Source of the DNA: Glaciibacter superstes DSM 21135
GTDB taxonomy: Bacteria > Actinomycetota > Actinomycetes > Actinomycetales > Microbacteriaceae
Direction of reading: 5' to 3'
Assembly (NCBI RefSeq): GCF_000421145.1
Contig: NZ_ATWH01000001.1
Span: 248,001-312,000 of the forward strand
DNA: 64,000 nt
The notes beneath the pieces are model-generated. The model was not told where the DNA came from, did not search any database, and saw only the letters and a program-made list of their open reading frames with translations. Every line of letters starts with the position of its first letter. Positions within the stretch are counted from its first letter, which is position 1. Both the position numbers and the translations under genes were made by a program. Positions 24,989 to 34,032 of the stretch are shown piece after piece.

Positions 24989-26746
24989 ATGACTGAACCA
25001 CGCACCGTTCGTGCCGCGCGCGGCAGCACCCTGACCGCGAAGAGCTGGCAGACCGAGGGGCCGCTGCGCATGCTCATGAACAACCTCGACCCCGAGGTCG
25101 CCGAGCACCCTGAGGAGCTCGTCGTCTACGGAGGAACGGGCAAGGCGGCCCGCAACTGGGAGGCCTACGACGCCATCGTGCGCACCCTCACCACCCTGGA
25201 GAAAGACGAGACCCTGCTGGTACAGTCGGGCAAACCGGTCGGTGTCTTCCGCACCCACGAGTGGGCGCCACGCGTGTTGATCGCCAACTCGAACCTCGTC
25301 GGAGACTGGGCAACCTGGCCGGAGTTCCGCCGACTTGAAGCGCTCGGGCTGACGATGTACGGGCAGATGACCGCCGGATCCTGGATCTACATCGGCACCC
25401 AGGGCATCCTTCAGGGCACCTACGAGACGTTCGCAGCCGTTGCCGCGAAACTCTCCGCCCGCAACGGTGCGCCAGAGGGGCAGATCGAGGCCACGCTGGC
25501 TGGAACGCTCACCTTGACCGGCGGCTGCGGCGGAATGGGCGGTGCCCAGCCGCTGGCTGTCACCCTCAACGAAGGCGTCGTGCTCATTGTCGACGTCGAC
25601 CAGAGTCGCCTGCAGCGCCGCGTCGACAAGGGGTACCTCGACGAGCTGGCGACCGATGTCGATGACGCCGTCGAGCGCGTGCTGGCCGCAAAAACAGAGC
25701 GCCGCCCGCTCTCGGTGGGGCTGGTCGGGAACGCCGCCACGGTCTTCACCGACCTGCTCGGCCGCAAGGTGCCGATCGACATCGTCACCGACCAGACTTC
25801 AGCGCATGATCCCCTCGCCTACCTTCCTGAGGGCGTGACCGTCGACGAGTGGCGCGGCTTCGCGGCATCCGACCCCGCCGGCTTCACCGACCGCGCCCGA
25901 GCCTCGATGGCGAAGCAGGTCGAGGCCATGGTCGGCTTCCAGGACGCCGGCGCCGAAGTCTTCGACTACGGCAACTCCATCCGTGCCGAGGCCGAACTCG
26001 GCGGCTTCGACCGGGCATTCGCCTTCCCCGGCTTTGTGCCCGCCTACATCCGCCCCTTGTTCGCCGAGGGCAAGGGACCCTTCCGCTGGGCCGCCCTCTC
26101 CGGCGATCCGGCCGATATCGCGGCCACCGACAAAGCCATCGTCGAACTCTTCCCGAAAGATGAGCACCTGCGCCGCTGGATCACCGCCGCTGGCGAGAAG
26201 GTGCACTTCGAGGGGCTGCCGGCTCGCATCTGCTGGCTCGGCTACAAGGAGCGGCACCTCGCAGGGCTGAAGTTCAATGAAATGGTGGCCTCTGGCGAGA
26301 TCAGCGCTCCGATCGTGATCGGCCGCGACCATCTCGACTCCGGCTCCGTCGCCTCCCCCTACCGGGAGACCGAGGCCATGGCAGACGGTTCAGATGCCAT
26401 CGCAGACTGGCCGCTGCTGAACGCACTGCTGAACACCGCTTCCGGCGCGACCTGGGTGTCGATCCACCACGGCGGCGGTGTCGGCATCGGCCGGTCAATC
26501 CACGCCGGTCAGGTGATCGTTGCCGACGGCACCCCGCTCGCCGCCGAGAAGATCGAACGCGTGCTCACCAACGATCCCGGCACGGGCGTCATGCGCCACG
26601 TCGACGCCGGCTACGACCGCGCCGCGGAGGTGGCCCGCGAACGAGGCCTGCGCGTGCCGATGTGGGAAGGCACTGCGTCAGAAGGTATTGCGTCGGAAGG
26701 CGCAGCGTCAGAAGGTACTGCGACGGAAGGCACTGCGACGCTATGA
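24989..26746 (+). CDS. hutU: Urocanate hydratase
   Basis: The product is 585 residues and hydrates urocanate to imidazolone propionate using tightly bound NAD+. Diagnostic stretches: [12 protein letters not shown] near 46, [13 protein letters not shown] near 175, the NAD-site [10 protein letters not shown] near 245, the QTSAHDP segment, the conserved Cys in [12 protein letters not shown] near 410 and [11 protein letters not shown] near 495. The family is about 550-560 residues. The excess is a C-terminal tail of five pentapeptides EG-x-A-(S/T), odd for a cytosolic enzyme. The ATG at 24989 sits 54 bases after an IclR-type site and has no ribosome site. It overlaps hutI by 4 bases (ATGA). Confidence 0.95.
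   Translation: MTEPRTVRAARGSTLTAKSWQTEGPLRMLMNNLDPEVAEHPEELVVYGGTGKAARNWEAYDAIVRTLTTLEKDETLLVQSGKPVGVFRTHEWAPRVLIANSNLVGDWATWPEFRRLEALGLTMYGQMTAGSWIYIGTQGILQGTYETFAAVAAKLSARNGAPEGQIEATLAGTLTLTGGCGGMGGAQPLAVTLNEGVVLIVDVDQSRLQRRVDKGYLDELATDVDDAVERVLAAKTERRPLSVGLVGNAATVFTDLLGRKVPIDIVTDQTSAHDPLAYLPEGVTVDEWRGFAASDPAGFTDRARASMAKQVEAMVGFQDAGAEVFDYGNSIRAEAELGGFDRAFAFPGFVPAYIRPLFAEGKGPFRWAALSGDPADIAATDKAIVELFPKDEHLRRWITAAGEKVHFEGLPARICWLGYKERHLAGLKFNEMVASGEISAPIVIGRDHLDSGSVASPYRETEAMADGSDAIADWPLLNALLNTASGATWVSIHHGGGVGIGRSIHAGQVIVADGTPLAAEKIERVLTNDPGTGVMRHVDAGYDRAAEVARERGLRVPMWEGTASEGIASEGAASEGTATEGTATL
26666..26740 (+). repeat. Five 15-bp tandem repeats encoding the HutU C-terminal tail
   Basis: Units gaaggcactgcgtca, gaaggtattgcgtcg, gaaggcgcagcgtca, gaaggtactgcgacg and gaaggcactgcgacg code for [20 protein letters not shown] and EGTAT. 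The array ends one Leu codon before the hutU stop and immediately before the hutI start. Confidence 0.9.
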
Positions 26747-27969
26747 CTCGCGAGCTGCTGACGAACATCGGCCAGCTGGTCACCAACGCGAGTGCCGGCG
26801 ACGCTGCCGCCGGCGACGCCGCGACCGGCATCGACCGGCTGGGCATCATCAGCGACGCGGCGGTGCTCATCGACGACGGACGTATCGCCTGGGTCGGCCA
26901 GGCAACAGATGCCCCTGCCGTATCACCCGCAGAGACCGTCACTGGCGCGCAGGGTCGCTGCGTGATTCCCGGCTTCGTCGACAGTCACAGCCACATCGTG
27001 TTCGGCGGCGACCGGGCGGCCGAGTTCGAAGCACGGATGTCTGGTCAGAAGTATTCCGCCGGCGGCATCCGTTCAACGGTTGCGGCCACGCGAACGGCTT
27101 CCGACGACGATCTGCGCGCCAGAACCAGTGGATTGCTCGCCGAGATGCTGGCACAGGGAACAACAACCGTGGAGATCAAGAGCGGCTACGGACTCACCGT
27201 TGCCGACGAAGCGCGCCTGGTTCGCCTCGCAGTCGAGGTCACCGAGGAGGTCACATTCCTCGGGGCGCATGTGATTCCGGCCGAGTTCGCCGACCGACCG
27301 GATGACTATGTCGACCTGGTCGTCGGCGAGATGCTGGACGCCTGCGCGCCAGAAGCGAAGTGGATCGACGTGTTCTGCGAGACGGGCGCCTTCACTGTGG
27401 AACAGAGTCGGCGCATACTTTCCGCCGGTGCCGCTCGCGGTCTCGGTGTGCGTGTGCACGCGAGCCAACTCGGCCCCGGCGACGGCGTGAGGCTGGCTGT
27501 GGAACTCGGCGCAGCATCCGTCGACCACTGCACGTTCCTGACCGACGAGGATGTCGCGGTGCTGGCAGGGTCGACGACCGTCGCAACGCTCCTGCCCGGC
27601 GTCGAATTCTCGACCAGGCAGCCGTATCCGGATGCGCGCCGCCTGCTCGACGCCGGCGTCACCGTGGCCATCGCCAGCGACTGCAACCCTGGCTCGTCGT
27701 TCACGTCGTCGATGCCGTTCTGCATCGCCGTCGCGGTGCGCGACATGGGCATGGCGCCTGCCGAGGCACTGTGGTCGGCGACCGCCGGAGGAGCCGCCGC
27801 CCTTCGGAGGGACGACATCGGGCGCATCGAGCCGGGCGCCAAGGCCGACCTCGTGCAACTCACCGCCGATTCGTACGTGCACCTCGCCTACCGCCCCGGC
27901 GTGCCGCTGGTAGAGCGAGTGTGGAAAAATGGTGTGCTCGCTCGTCGAGAGGACGAAATACGTTCTTAA
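26743..27969 (+). CDS. hutI: Imidazolonepropionase
   Basis: This 408-residue amidohydrolase cleaves imidazolone propionate to N-formimino-L-glutamate. Metal and substrate motifs: [16 protein letters not shown] near 79 (HxH), [17 protein letters not shown] near 140, [11 protein letters not shown] near 170 (His), [10 protein letters not shown] near 238 (His) and [11 protein letters not shown] near 312 (Asp). The N-terminal part has an Ala/Gly/Asp insertion ([14 protein letters not shown]) that may be a loop. The start overlaps the hutU stop as ATGA, so translation is coupled. The upstream frame extension is a shadow of the hutU repeats. Confidence 0.95.
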   Translation: MTRELLTNIGQLVTNASAGDAAAGDAATGIDRLGIISDAAVLIDDGRIAWVGQATDAPAVSPAETVTGAQGRCVIPGFVDSHSHIVFGGDRAAEFEARMSGQKYSAGGIRSTVAATRTASDDDLRARTSGLLAEMLAQGTTTVEIKSGYGLTVADEARLVRLAVEVTEEVTFLGAHVIPAEFADRPDDYVDLVVGEMLDACAPEAKWIDVFCETGAFTVEQSRRILSAGAARGLGVRVHASQLGPGDGVRLAVELGAASVDHCTFLTDEDVAVLAGSTTVATLLPGVEFSTRQPYPDARRLLDAGVTVAIASDCNPGSSFTSSMPFCIAVAVRDMGMAPAEALWSATAGGAAALRRDDIGRIEPGAKADLVQLTADSYVHLAYRPGVPLVERVWKNGVLARREDEIRS

Positions 27970-28066
27970 GCCCGCGCGGGAAGAGCATATTCGGGCGTCT
28001 CGGCGACGGTCAGTGAAAGCTCGGTCGTGATAGCGCGGCGGCGATAGCTCGGTCGCGAACGTTCGC

Positions 28067-29014
28067 TCAGCGGGTGCCGTCTGGCCTCACGAGCACCCCG
28101 GCGGCAACCTCGAGCACACAGAGCGCGGCGAGTCGCACGGTGCGGCCGTCCGCCACGTCAGCCGTCGCGTCGACCTCGGCCAGGTCGACCGAACGCACTC
28201 GCGGGTCGGCGCCGGCAGCGCGCGCGGCCTGGCGCAGTTCCCAAGCCGAGATTCCGCCCGGAACCGAAGCGGGGCATCCGGGAGCCACCGAACGGTCGCA
28301 GACGTCGACGTCCAGGTCGACGTGGATCGGCCCGCCGGCCGAACCCGCAATCTCCAACGCCTCGGCGAACACATCGTCCATCGGCCTGCGGTGCAGCTCG
28401 TCGCGGTGCACGACGGTGATCCCATGGTCCAGGGCGCGCTCTGCATACTCGCGGGAATTGGCGAAGTCAGCGATCCCGATCTGCACGATGCGCCTGCCGT
28501 CAAGCCCGGCCTCGATCAGTCGTCGCACCGGGCTGCCGTTCGAAACGCCGTCGCGCAGGTCGTAGTGCGCGTCGAGCGTGATCAACCCAGCCGCCGGCAT
28601 CCGCTCTCCCCAGGCGCCGAGCGCGACCGGTACCGTGAGCGAGTTGTCGCCTCCGAGGGCGACAACAACGCGCGAGCGAAGGGATGCCGCCGCCGACGCT
28701 TTTCGCGCTCGGGCCTCACCCTCCTCGCCGTCTGGCTCCGTCACGTCACCGAAGTCGGCGATGGTGAGATCGTCGATGGAACCGGGGCGATCGCGCACCC
28801 CGCGGTCGGCCATGATGCCGCCGGAATACCGCCGAAGGGCGGCTCGAATGGCGGCGGGCGTCTCGCCCGCGCCGGTCGTCGAGATGGAGGTGCGCCAGGT
28901 CGGCACCCCGAGCAGTGCGAGGTCGAGCCGTATGTCGTCTGGCAGCGAATCGGCCGTCCGCCAGCCGCCCATCCTTGGCCAGAGCGGGTCATGGGGCAGC
29001 GTCGCGTCGGTCAC
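28067..29014 (-). CDS. hutG: Formimidoylglutamase-like ureohydrolase (arginase family)
   Basis: From the GTG at 29014 the product is 315 residues. It shows the ureohydrolase metal motifs DAHYDLRDG (about 165) and HVDLDVDVCD followed by APGCPASVPGG (about 245). The usual GGDHS is GGDNS (about 137), replacing one metal-ligand His by Asn. Some formiminoglutamases are reported with Asn at this position. Placed beside hutHUI on the opposite strand, it most probably hydrolyses N-formimino-glutamate to glutamate and formamide, completing the pathway. I favour the GTG because TACTGT lies 7 bases upstream (leaderless pattern) and a weak IclR site is 54 bases away. Confidence 0.82.
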   Translation of the reverse strand: MTDATLPHDPLWPRMGGWRTADSLPDDIRLDLALLGVPTWRTSISTTGAGETPAAIRAALRRYSGGIMADRGVRDRPGSIDDLTIADFGDVTEPDGEEGEARARKASAAASLRSRVVVALGGDNSLTVPVALGAWGERMPAAGLITLDAHYDLRDGVSNGSPVRRLIEAGLDGRRIVQIGIADFANSREYAERALDHGITVVHRDELHRRPMDDVFAEALEIAGSAGGPIHVDLDVDVCDRSVAPGCPASVPGGISAWELRQAARAAGADPRVRSVDLAEVDATADVADGRTVRLAALCVLEVAAGVLVRPDGTR

Positions 29015-29067
29015 GAGACCGACAGTATCAACCCCGCGCTCCCCAACCTCGCGTTCGCCGGGTTTCC

Positions 29068-29085
29068 TGTCTCGCATCCCGGACC
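29068..29085 (-). promoter_or_regulatory. Weak candidate IclR operator upstream of hutG
   Basis: tgtctcgcatcccggacc (plus strand) matches the hutH site at 12 of 18 positions, including GTCT and CCGGAC. Its near edge is 54 bases from the hutG GTG, the same distance as at hutH and hutU, but the palindrome is in the opposite orientation to the gene. Confidence 0.4.
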
Positions 29086-29093
29086 CTGGCACT

Positions 29094-29156
29094 GTGAGGG
29101 GTCAACTTTCCGTATGACTTTGCCCGCCGCGGGACTAGCAAAAGCTGGCACCTCAC
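29094..29156. repeat. Dispersed 63-bp hairpin element, copy 1
   Basis: The ends gtgaggggtcaacttt and aaagctggcacctcac are near-complementary (13 of 16). A second copy, inverted, lies at 62813-62874. Here it lies 12 bases past the NUDIX stop codon and 80 bases upstream of hutG, so it could end transcription from the RND/NUDIX unit. Confidence 0.7.
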
Positions 29157-29167
29157 GTGGCCTCGGA

Positions 29168-29641
29168 CTACTGGCGGCGGTCGAAGCGCGCGGCACCGCT
29201 GGCATCTGCGGCGAGACGGATGCGCTCGGCGTGGTCTCCGGGCAGTTCTGGCAGGGCGTCAAGACGGAACCAGGCGGCATCCGTGTTCTCATCATCGGCG
29301 GGATAGGGCTCGCCGCTGATCCAGCGGCAGCGAAAGACGAGGTCGAGGTACTGGGCCTGGTCGCCATTGAGGTAGGCCAGCGACGGGATGACGTGCACCC
29401 AGGCGAGGCGCTCAACCTCGGCGTTAACGCCGGCCTCCTCCAGGACTTCGCGGGCAGCGGCATCCGCCGGCTCCTCGCCCGGGTCGATGATGCCGGTGAC
29501 CGGCGTCCAGGTGCCGTAGTCTGCGCGGCGCACGAGGAGTACCTCCTCGCCCCGGAACACGACCGCGGTCACGCCGCTCAGCCAGAGCGGTGCGTGCCCG
29601 ATCTTCTTGCGCAGTTCCAGGACGAAGTCGGGGGTGGCCAT
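29168..29641 (-). CDS. NUDIX hydrolase
   Basis: This 157-residue protein has the Nudix box GIIDPGEEPADAAAREVLEEAGV (Gx5Ex7REUxEEUGU; about 63-85) and a preceding LLVRRADYGTWTPVTG strand. It hydrolyses nucleoside diphosphates linked to another moiety. The short N-terminal segment PDFVLELRKKIGHAPLWLSGVTAVV is typical of a common actinobacterial NUDIX subgroup of unknown substrate. Its ATG overlaps the stop of the RND transporter gene (TGATG), so the two are translationally coupled. That is an unusual pair, and any functional link is unknown. Confidence 0.9.
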   Translation of the reverse strand: MATPDFVLELRKKIGHAPLWLSGVTAVVFRGEEVLLVRRADYGTWTPVTGIIDPGEEPADAAAREVLEEAGVNAEVERLAWVHVIPSLAYLNGDQAQYLDLVFRCRWISGEPYPADDENTDAAWFRLDALPELPGDHAERIRLAADASGAARFDRRQ

Positions 29642-32600
29642 CAGCCGGCCCTAGGCTCGGGAGCGCCGACCGCGACTGCGCGCTTCTCGCGCCGGCCGGC
29701 GCGACGCTCGCGCGCACCCTCGACCAGGTAGTACAGCACCGGCAGCACGACCAGCGTCAGCACGGTCGACGAGACCAGCCCGCCGATCACCACCAGTGCG
29801 AGCGGCTGCGAGATGAACCCGCCGTGACCTGTCAGTCCCACCGCCATCGGCAGCAGCGCGAAAATCGTGGCAAGCGCCGTCATCAGGATCGGCCGCAACC
29901 TGCGCGATGCGCCGTGCACCAGCGCCTCACCCACACTCATTCCCCGCCGTCGATACTGGTTCACCAGGTCGACCAGAACGATCGCGTTGGTGACCACGAT
30001 TCCGATCAGCATCAGCACGCCGATCAGCGAGGCCACGCCGAGCGGGATGCCGGTGATCACCTGCAGGGCGATCGCCCCGGTCGCCGCGAACGGCACGGAC
30101 ACCAGCAGCAGCAGCGGCTGCAGCAGCGAGCGGAACGTCGCCACCATGACGATGTAGACGATCAGGATCGCAATGAGCATTGCGATGCCGAGCTGCTGGA
30201 AGGCGTCGGTCTGGTCGGCCGTGACGCCGCCGAGCGACGCCGTCGCACCAGCAGGCAGGTCGGTCTCGGCGAGCGCCGCGGACATTTCGGCACTGGCCGT
30301 GCCGAGGTCGTCACCGTTCGGCGTTGCCGACACGGTCGAGGTGCGCAGCCCCTTCATGGTGGTGATGGTCGACGGTCCGTCGACCTGCTCTACCGTCGCC
30401 AGCGTGTCGAGCGCGACCGGCCCGGCAGCGCTCGGCACGTGCAGCGCGGCCAGTTCAGCGATCGTCGCAGGAGGCGCAGCATCCTGCAGGTAGACCGACA
30501 GGTTCGCGTCCTCGATGACGATCTTTCCGATCGCACTCGGCTGCATCGCCTGTGAAACCAGCGAACCGAGGGCGAGTTCGCTGAGCCCTGCCTCCGCCGC
30601 GGCGTCACGGTTGATCGTCACCGCTATGTACGGGCGGGATGCCGCCAGGTTGCTGGTGCTCTCGGTGATGGAATCGAGCGTCTGCACCTTGGCGAGCACC
30701 GCATCCGTCGCCGTCGTCAGGTCTTCGCTCGACGCCGCCGTGATGTCGACCTCGATGTCGCTCGACGCGCCGAACCCGCTGGCCGCTGACACCGAGATCT
30801 CGCCGGCGTCGTCGATGTCGGCCAGCTCCTCGCGGGCGACCTCCTGCACCTTGTCGGGGTCGGCGTCATCGCTGGTCGTGACGGAGTAGGTCACGGTGCT
30901 CGACGACGGAGCGCCGCCCGTGAACGCCGCGGCCATGCCGCCGCCGCCACCGATCGACACCTGAACGACATCGACGCCGTCGATGGCCCTGATCGCGTCT
31001 TCCACGGCGCCAGACGCGTCGTCCTGCGCCGCAAGGCTGGTGCCGACGGGCAGCGTCTGGGTCGCCTGGAATGTGTCCTGGCCGGTGGACCCGAGGAAGT
31101 TGACCTTCATGAACGGCACCAGCGCCACGGTTCCGACCAGCACCAACACCGACAGCAACAGGGTCGCGACGGCGTGCTTCAGGGTCCAGCGGATGACCGG
31201 CAGATACCCCTTCTGCAGCCGGCTCGGATGCTCGAGCTCGTCGAGTTGGACTGCGACGGATGCCGCGTGCCTGGTGCGCCTGGACGTTACTTCGCCTGCC
31301 TGGCCGGCCTCGGCATCCGTTGCCGCCTGCGACTCGGTCGAGCTGGTTACCGCGGCATCGGCTCCTGCGGTGTTGGTTTCGACAGGCTCGCGAACATCGG
31401 CGGCCGCCTCGAGCGCGGCAGTGTGCGCAGCGGGCTTCGGCGTGCGCAGGAACCAGTACGCCAGCACGGGCACGATGGTGAGGGAGACCAGCAGCGAGGC
31501 AAGCAGCGCGATCGTCACGGTGAGGGCGAACGGCCGGAACAGTTCGCCGGTGGAACCGCCGACGAAGGAGATCGGCAAGAACACTGTGACGGTCGTGATT
31601 GTCGAGGCGGTGATCGCCCCGGCCACCTCGCGCACAGCGGCGACGATGGTCTCGGAACGATCGCGTCCGGCGATGAGATGGCGTTTGATGTTCTCGATGA
31701 CGACGATCGAGTCGTCGACCACGCGCCCGATCGCGATCGTGAGCGCGCCGAGGGTGAGGATATTCAGCGAGTAGCCGACGGCCTGCAGGCCGATGAAGGT
31801 GATCAGCACCGACGTCGGGATCGAGATCGCGGTCACCAGGGTGGCGCGAACAGAGAGCAGGAAGACCAGGATCACCAGCACGGCGAAGATGAGACCGAGG
31901 AGGCCTTCCTGGGTGAGCGCGTCGATGGACTGCTGGATGAACGGCGCCTGGTCGAACACGATCGTGAAGGTGGCCCCGTCGACGGCCGCCTCGAAGTCGG
32001 GCAGCAGGGCGCGGACGGCTTTCGACACGTCGACCGTATTCGCGGCCGGGACCTTGGTGACCGAGATGGTGAGCGCAGGCTCGCCGTTCACGCGCGAAAT
32101 GCTGGTGACGGGGTTCTCGGCGAGGGCGATGGTGGCGACGTCGCCGATGGTGGTGACGGATGCGCCAGGCACGCGCGAGACCAGAGGGAGTGCGGCGATG
32201 TCTTCCGCAGACCCGAGCTTGGAGCCAGCCTGCACGGAGAGGGTCTTGTCACCTTCGGTGAGTGAGCCGGCCGGGATCAGTGACCCGTTCTGCTGCAGGG
32301 CGTCGCGGATGGACTGGCTGCTGAGCCCGGCGAGGGCGAGGGCGGCGTCATCCGGGGTGATGGTCACGCGCTGGCCGATGTCTCCGACCAGCGCGGCATC
32401 GCGCACCCCTTCGACGTCGCGGATGTCGCCGAGCACGTTGCGCTTCAGTTCATCAGCGAGGGTGGCGGTGTCTCCGCCGGCGACCGCGATCGACAGCACA
32501 GGGAAGTCGTCAATGCTGCCGCTGATGACCTGGGGGTCGATGTCTTCTGGAAGCGTCGATTTAATGCGGTTGATGGACTGGCTGATTTTCGACTCGGCCT

Positions 32601-32916
32601 TGGCGAGGTCGGTGCCGTAGGTGAAGGTCGCGTTGATCAGCGACGAGTTTGTACTGCTCGTTGTCGAGGTTGATTCGAGGCCTTCAACGCCCTGAATGGC
32701 GGTTTCGATCGGCGTCGAGACGTCGTCATTGACCACCTCTGGTGACGCGCCGGGGTAGCTGGTCGAGATCAGCAGCTGCGGCAGTTGCAGCGACGGAATC
32801 AGCTCCTGCTTCAGGCTGGTCAGGGCCAGGCTGCCGAAGACGGCGGCGACAATGGTGAAGAGCGCGATCAGCGCCCTGTTCTTCATACTCAGGACGGAGA
32901 GAAAGTGCACCGGCAT
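29641..32916 (-). CDS. RND-family (AcrB/HAE1-like) efflux transporter
   Basis: The product is 1091 residues with the duplicated RND layout. Each half has one N-terminal membrane helix (first: NRALIALFTIVAAVFGSLAL), a ~300-residue extracytoplasmic region, then five more helices, giving twelve in all. It includes GRVVDDSIVVIENI, the proton-relay Asp pair region in TM4, and GVASLIGVLMLIGIVVTNAIVLVDLVNQ in the second half. The central cytoplasmic stretch (about 505-560) is Ala/Thr/Glu-rich. Such transporters occur in Gram-positives (e.g. SwrC) for lipopeptide or drug efflux. No adaptor or outer-membrane partner is adjacent, as expected. The substrate is unknown. Confidence 0.9.
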   Translation of the reverse strand: MPVHFLSVLSMKNRALIALFTIVAAVFGSLALTSLKQELIPSLQLPQLLISTSYPGASPEVVNDDVSTPIETAIQGVEGLESTSTTSSTNSSLINATFTYGTDLAKAESKISQSINRIKSTLPEDIDPQVISGSIDDFPVLSIAVAGGDTATLADELKRNVLGDIRDVEGVRDAALVGDIGQRVTITPDDAALALAGLSSQSIRDALQQNGSLIPAGSLTEGDKTLSVQAGSKLGSAEDIAALPLVSRVPGASVTTIGDVATIALAENPVTSISRVNGEPALTISVTKVPAANTVDVSKAVRALLPDFEAAVDGATFTIVFDQAPFIQQSIDALTQEGLLGLIFAVLVILVFLLSVRATLVTAISIPTSVLITFIGLQAVGYSLNILTLGALTIAIGRVVDDSIVVIENIKRHLIAGRDRSETIVAAVREVAGAITASTITTVTVFLPISFVGGSTGELFRPFALTVTIALLASLLVSLTIVPVLAYWFLRTPKPAAHTAALEAAADVREPVETNTAGADAAVTSSTESQAATDAEAGQAGEVTSRRTRHAASVAVQLDELEHPSRLQKGYLPVIRWTLKHAVATLLLSVLVLVGTVALVPFMKVNFLGSTGQDTFQATQTLPVGTSLAAQDDASGAVEDAIRAIDGVDVVQVSIGGGGGMAAAFTGGAPSSSTVTYSVTTSDDADPDKVQEVAREELADIDDAGEISVSAASGFGASSDIEVDITAASSEDLTTATDAVLAKVQTLDSITESTSNLAASRPYIAVTINRDAAAEAGLSELALGSLVSQAMQPSAIGKIVIEDANLSVYLQDAAPPATIAELAALHVPSAAGPVALDTLATVEQVDGPSTITTMKGLRTSTVSATPNGDDLGTASAEMSAALAETDLPAGATASLGGVTADQTDAFQQLGIAMLIAILIVYIVMVATFRSLLQPLLLLVSVPFAATGAIALQVITGIPLGVASLIGVLMLIGIVVTNAIVLVDLVNQYRRRGMSVGEALVHGASRRLRPILMTALATIFALLPMAVGLTGHGGFISQPLALVVIGGLVSSTVLTLVVLPVLYYLVEGARERRAGRREKRAVAVGAPEPRAG

Positions 32917-33024
32917 AGTATCCCACCGGCTGATGAACGGATGCTGTACTCCGGTTCAACCTGCGCAATGCGCGACGCGACATAGAGTCGCAGTGTTGTC
33001 GCGTCGCTGCTAACGTGACCTCTC

Positions 33025-33404
33025 ATGGTGGGAAACGACTGGATCGAGCATCGACGCGGCGACGGCGAGCTCGTTGGCTGGATGATTCCCCGCGGCGAAG
33101 ACTTCGTGGTGGTTGACCTCCTCGGTCGTGAACGGAGCAACGCGGTCGACTGGCTCACCGCCGAGGAGACGCTCGAGGATCTCGGCATCGGATACCTGGC
33201 GGACCTGTACATGCTCGCGCTCGAGGACGGCCGCGATCTCAGGGTGCGCATCGCCGAGGTGAGCCCCGACATCATCAGGGTCAAGAAGGATGATTTCGGT
33301 GCGGTGGCGTACCGCAGCTGTACTACTCGCTCGGCTTCCCAGCCCCGGCGACGCTGCGCCCGCTCCGCCCAGGGGAGGGTGCAGAAATCTCGCCGGATTT
33401 CTGA
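33025..33404 (+). pseudogene. Hypothetical protein gene with a one-base frameshift
   Basis: The first ~94 codons (MVGNDWIEHRRGDGELVGWM ... VKKDDFGAV) read well in one frame. From 33309 the sensible continuation is in the -1 frame (VPQLYYSLGFPAPATLRPLR, then PGEGAEISPDF) and stops at TGA 33402-33404. One base seems to be missing between 33298 and 33310. The intact protein would be about 126 residues, an actinobacterial family of unknown function that I recognise only by this tail. The 193-residue frame-1 reading past this point is not real. The start is apparently leaderless (TAACGT 8 bases before the ATG). A true mutation or a sequencing error both fit. Confidence 0.65.
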
Positions 33405-33417
33405 GGCTGAATCAGCA

Positions 33418-33573
33418 GCACCCACCTGGGTCACGCCACGGGCAGAATACATCGCGGTCGCACAACTGCAGGCCGATGCGTTCGTGACCGGCGAGGTGGA
33501 TCTTGCGCACGCGGTCAACGGCATGGTCACGCTGGCGCCGTTCGAAGCCCTCGCCCAGCCGAACTGGTCACAA
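33418..33573 (+). pseudogene. C-terminal remnant of a PIN-domain (VapC-like) toxin
   Basis: This stretch encodes WVTPRAEYIAVAQLQADAFV, then TGEVDLAHAVNG and MVTLAPFEAL. It matches the end of PIN-domain RNases (the usual pattern is D-A-x-Y-VALAE-x-L then LVT-x-D-x-x-LA). The acidic D before AEY and the TAD aspartate are not both preserved (RAEY, TGEV). No start and no N-terminal PIN half are present. It is joined in frame by chance to the upstream shifted gene. It is probably a relic of an earlier toxin-antitoxin locus next to the live one at 33.7 kb. Confidence 0.55.
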
Positions 33574-33687
33574 CATCAGAAGCCAGTGCGAACTGGGGGC
33601 AGATGATGGCGAGACATCGGTTGCCGTTGCGTCAGCTGTCGTCAGTGGGCAGCGCACCTTTCAAGCGATGATCGGGACGTCAAGTGG

Positions 33688-34032
33688 TTAGAGTCCCAGT
33701 ACGCGGCGGAGCCCGCGGTCGACCTCGTCCAGCAGGCTCTCGGGGACCTGACCGCTGTAGTCAACGAGATCAGGCTTGTTGAGCGTTGCGACAGCGGTCA
33801 CATTGACAACGGAGTCGCGAGGCAGCCCTGTGGACGATGACGGCAGGAATACGTTGCCGGGCATCGTTGCGAGCGCCGTGCTGGAAGTGATAACGGCGAC
33901 CAGTACGGTTTCGAGCCGACTCGAGTTGTACGCGTCCGACTGGATCACCAGGACTGGGCGGCGCTTCGCGGGGCGGCTGCCGACGACTGGGCCCAACTCG
34001 GCCCAGTACACTCCGCCGCGCTCCGTCACCAT
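33688..34032 (-). CDS. MazF/PemK-family toxin
   Basis: This 114-residue protein has the MazF signature at its start (ERGGVYWAELGPVVGSRPAKRRPVLVIQSDAYN), a central strand VAVITSSTALA and the conserved VNVTAVATLNKPDLV...VPESLLDEVDRGLRRVLGL ending. MazF proteins are sequence-specific mRNA or tRNA endoribonucleases. The gene overlaps its antitoxin by 7 bases and follows it in the same operon, the usual order. All core residues (Arg in KRRP, the SST segment) are present, so it should be active. Confidence 0.9.
   Translation of the reverse strand: MVTERGGVYWAELGPVVGSRPAKRRPVLVIQSDAYNSSRLETVLVAVITSSTALATMPGNVFLPSSSTGLPRDSVVNVTAVATLNKPDLVDYSGQVPESLLDEVDRGLRRVLGL

Noticed and set aside
33025..33606. 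One 193-residue gene
   Set aside because: Only the first ~94 codons make sense in this frame; the rest joins a frameshift and a PIN relic.
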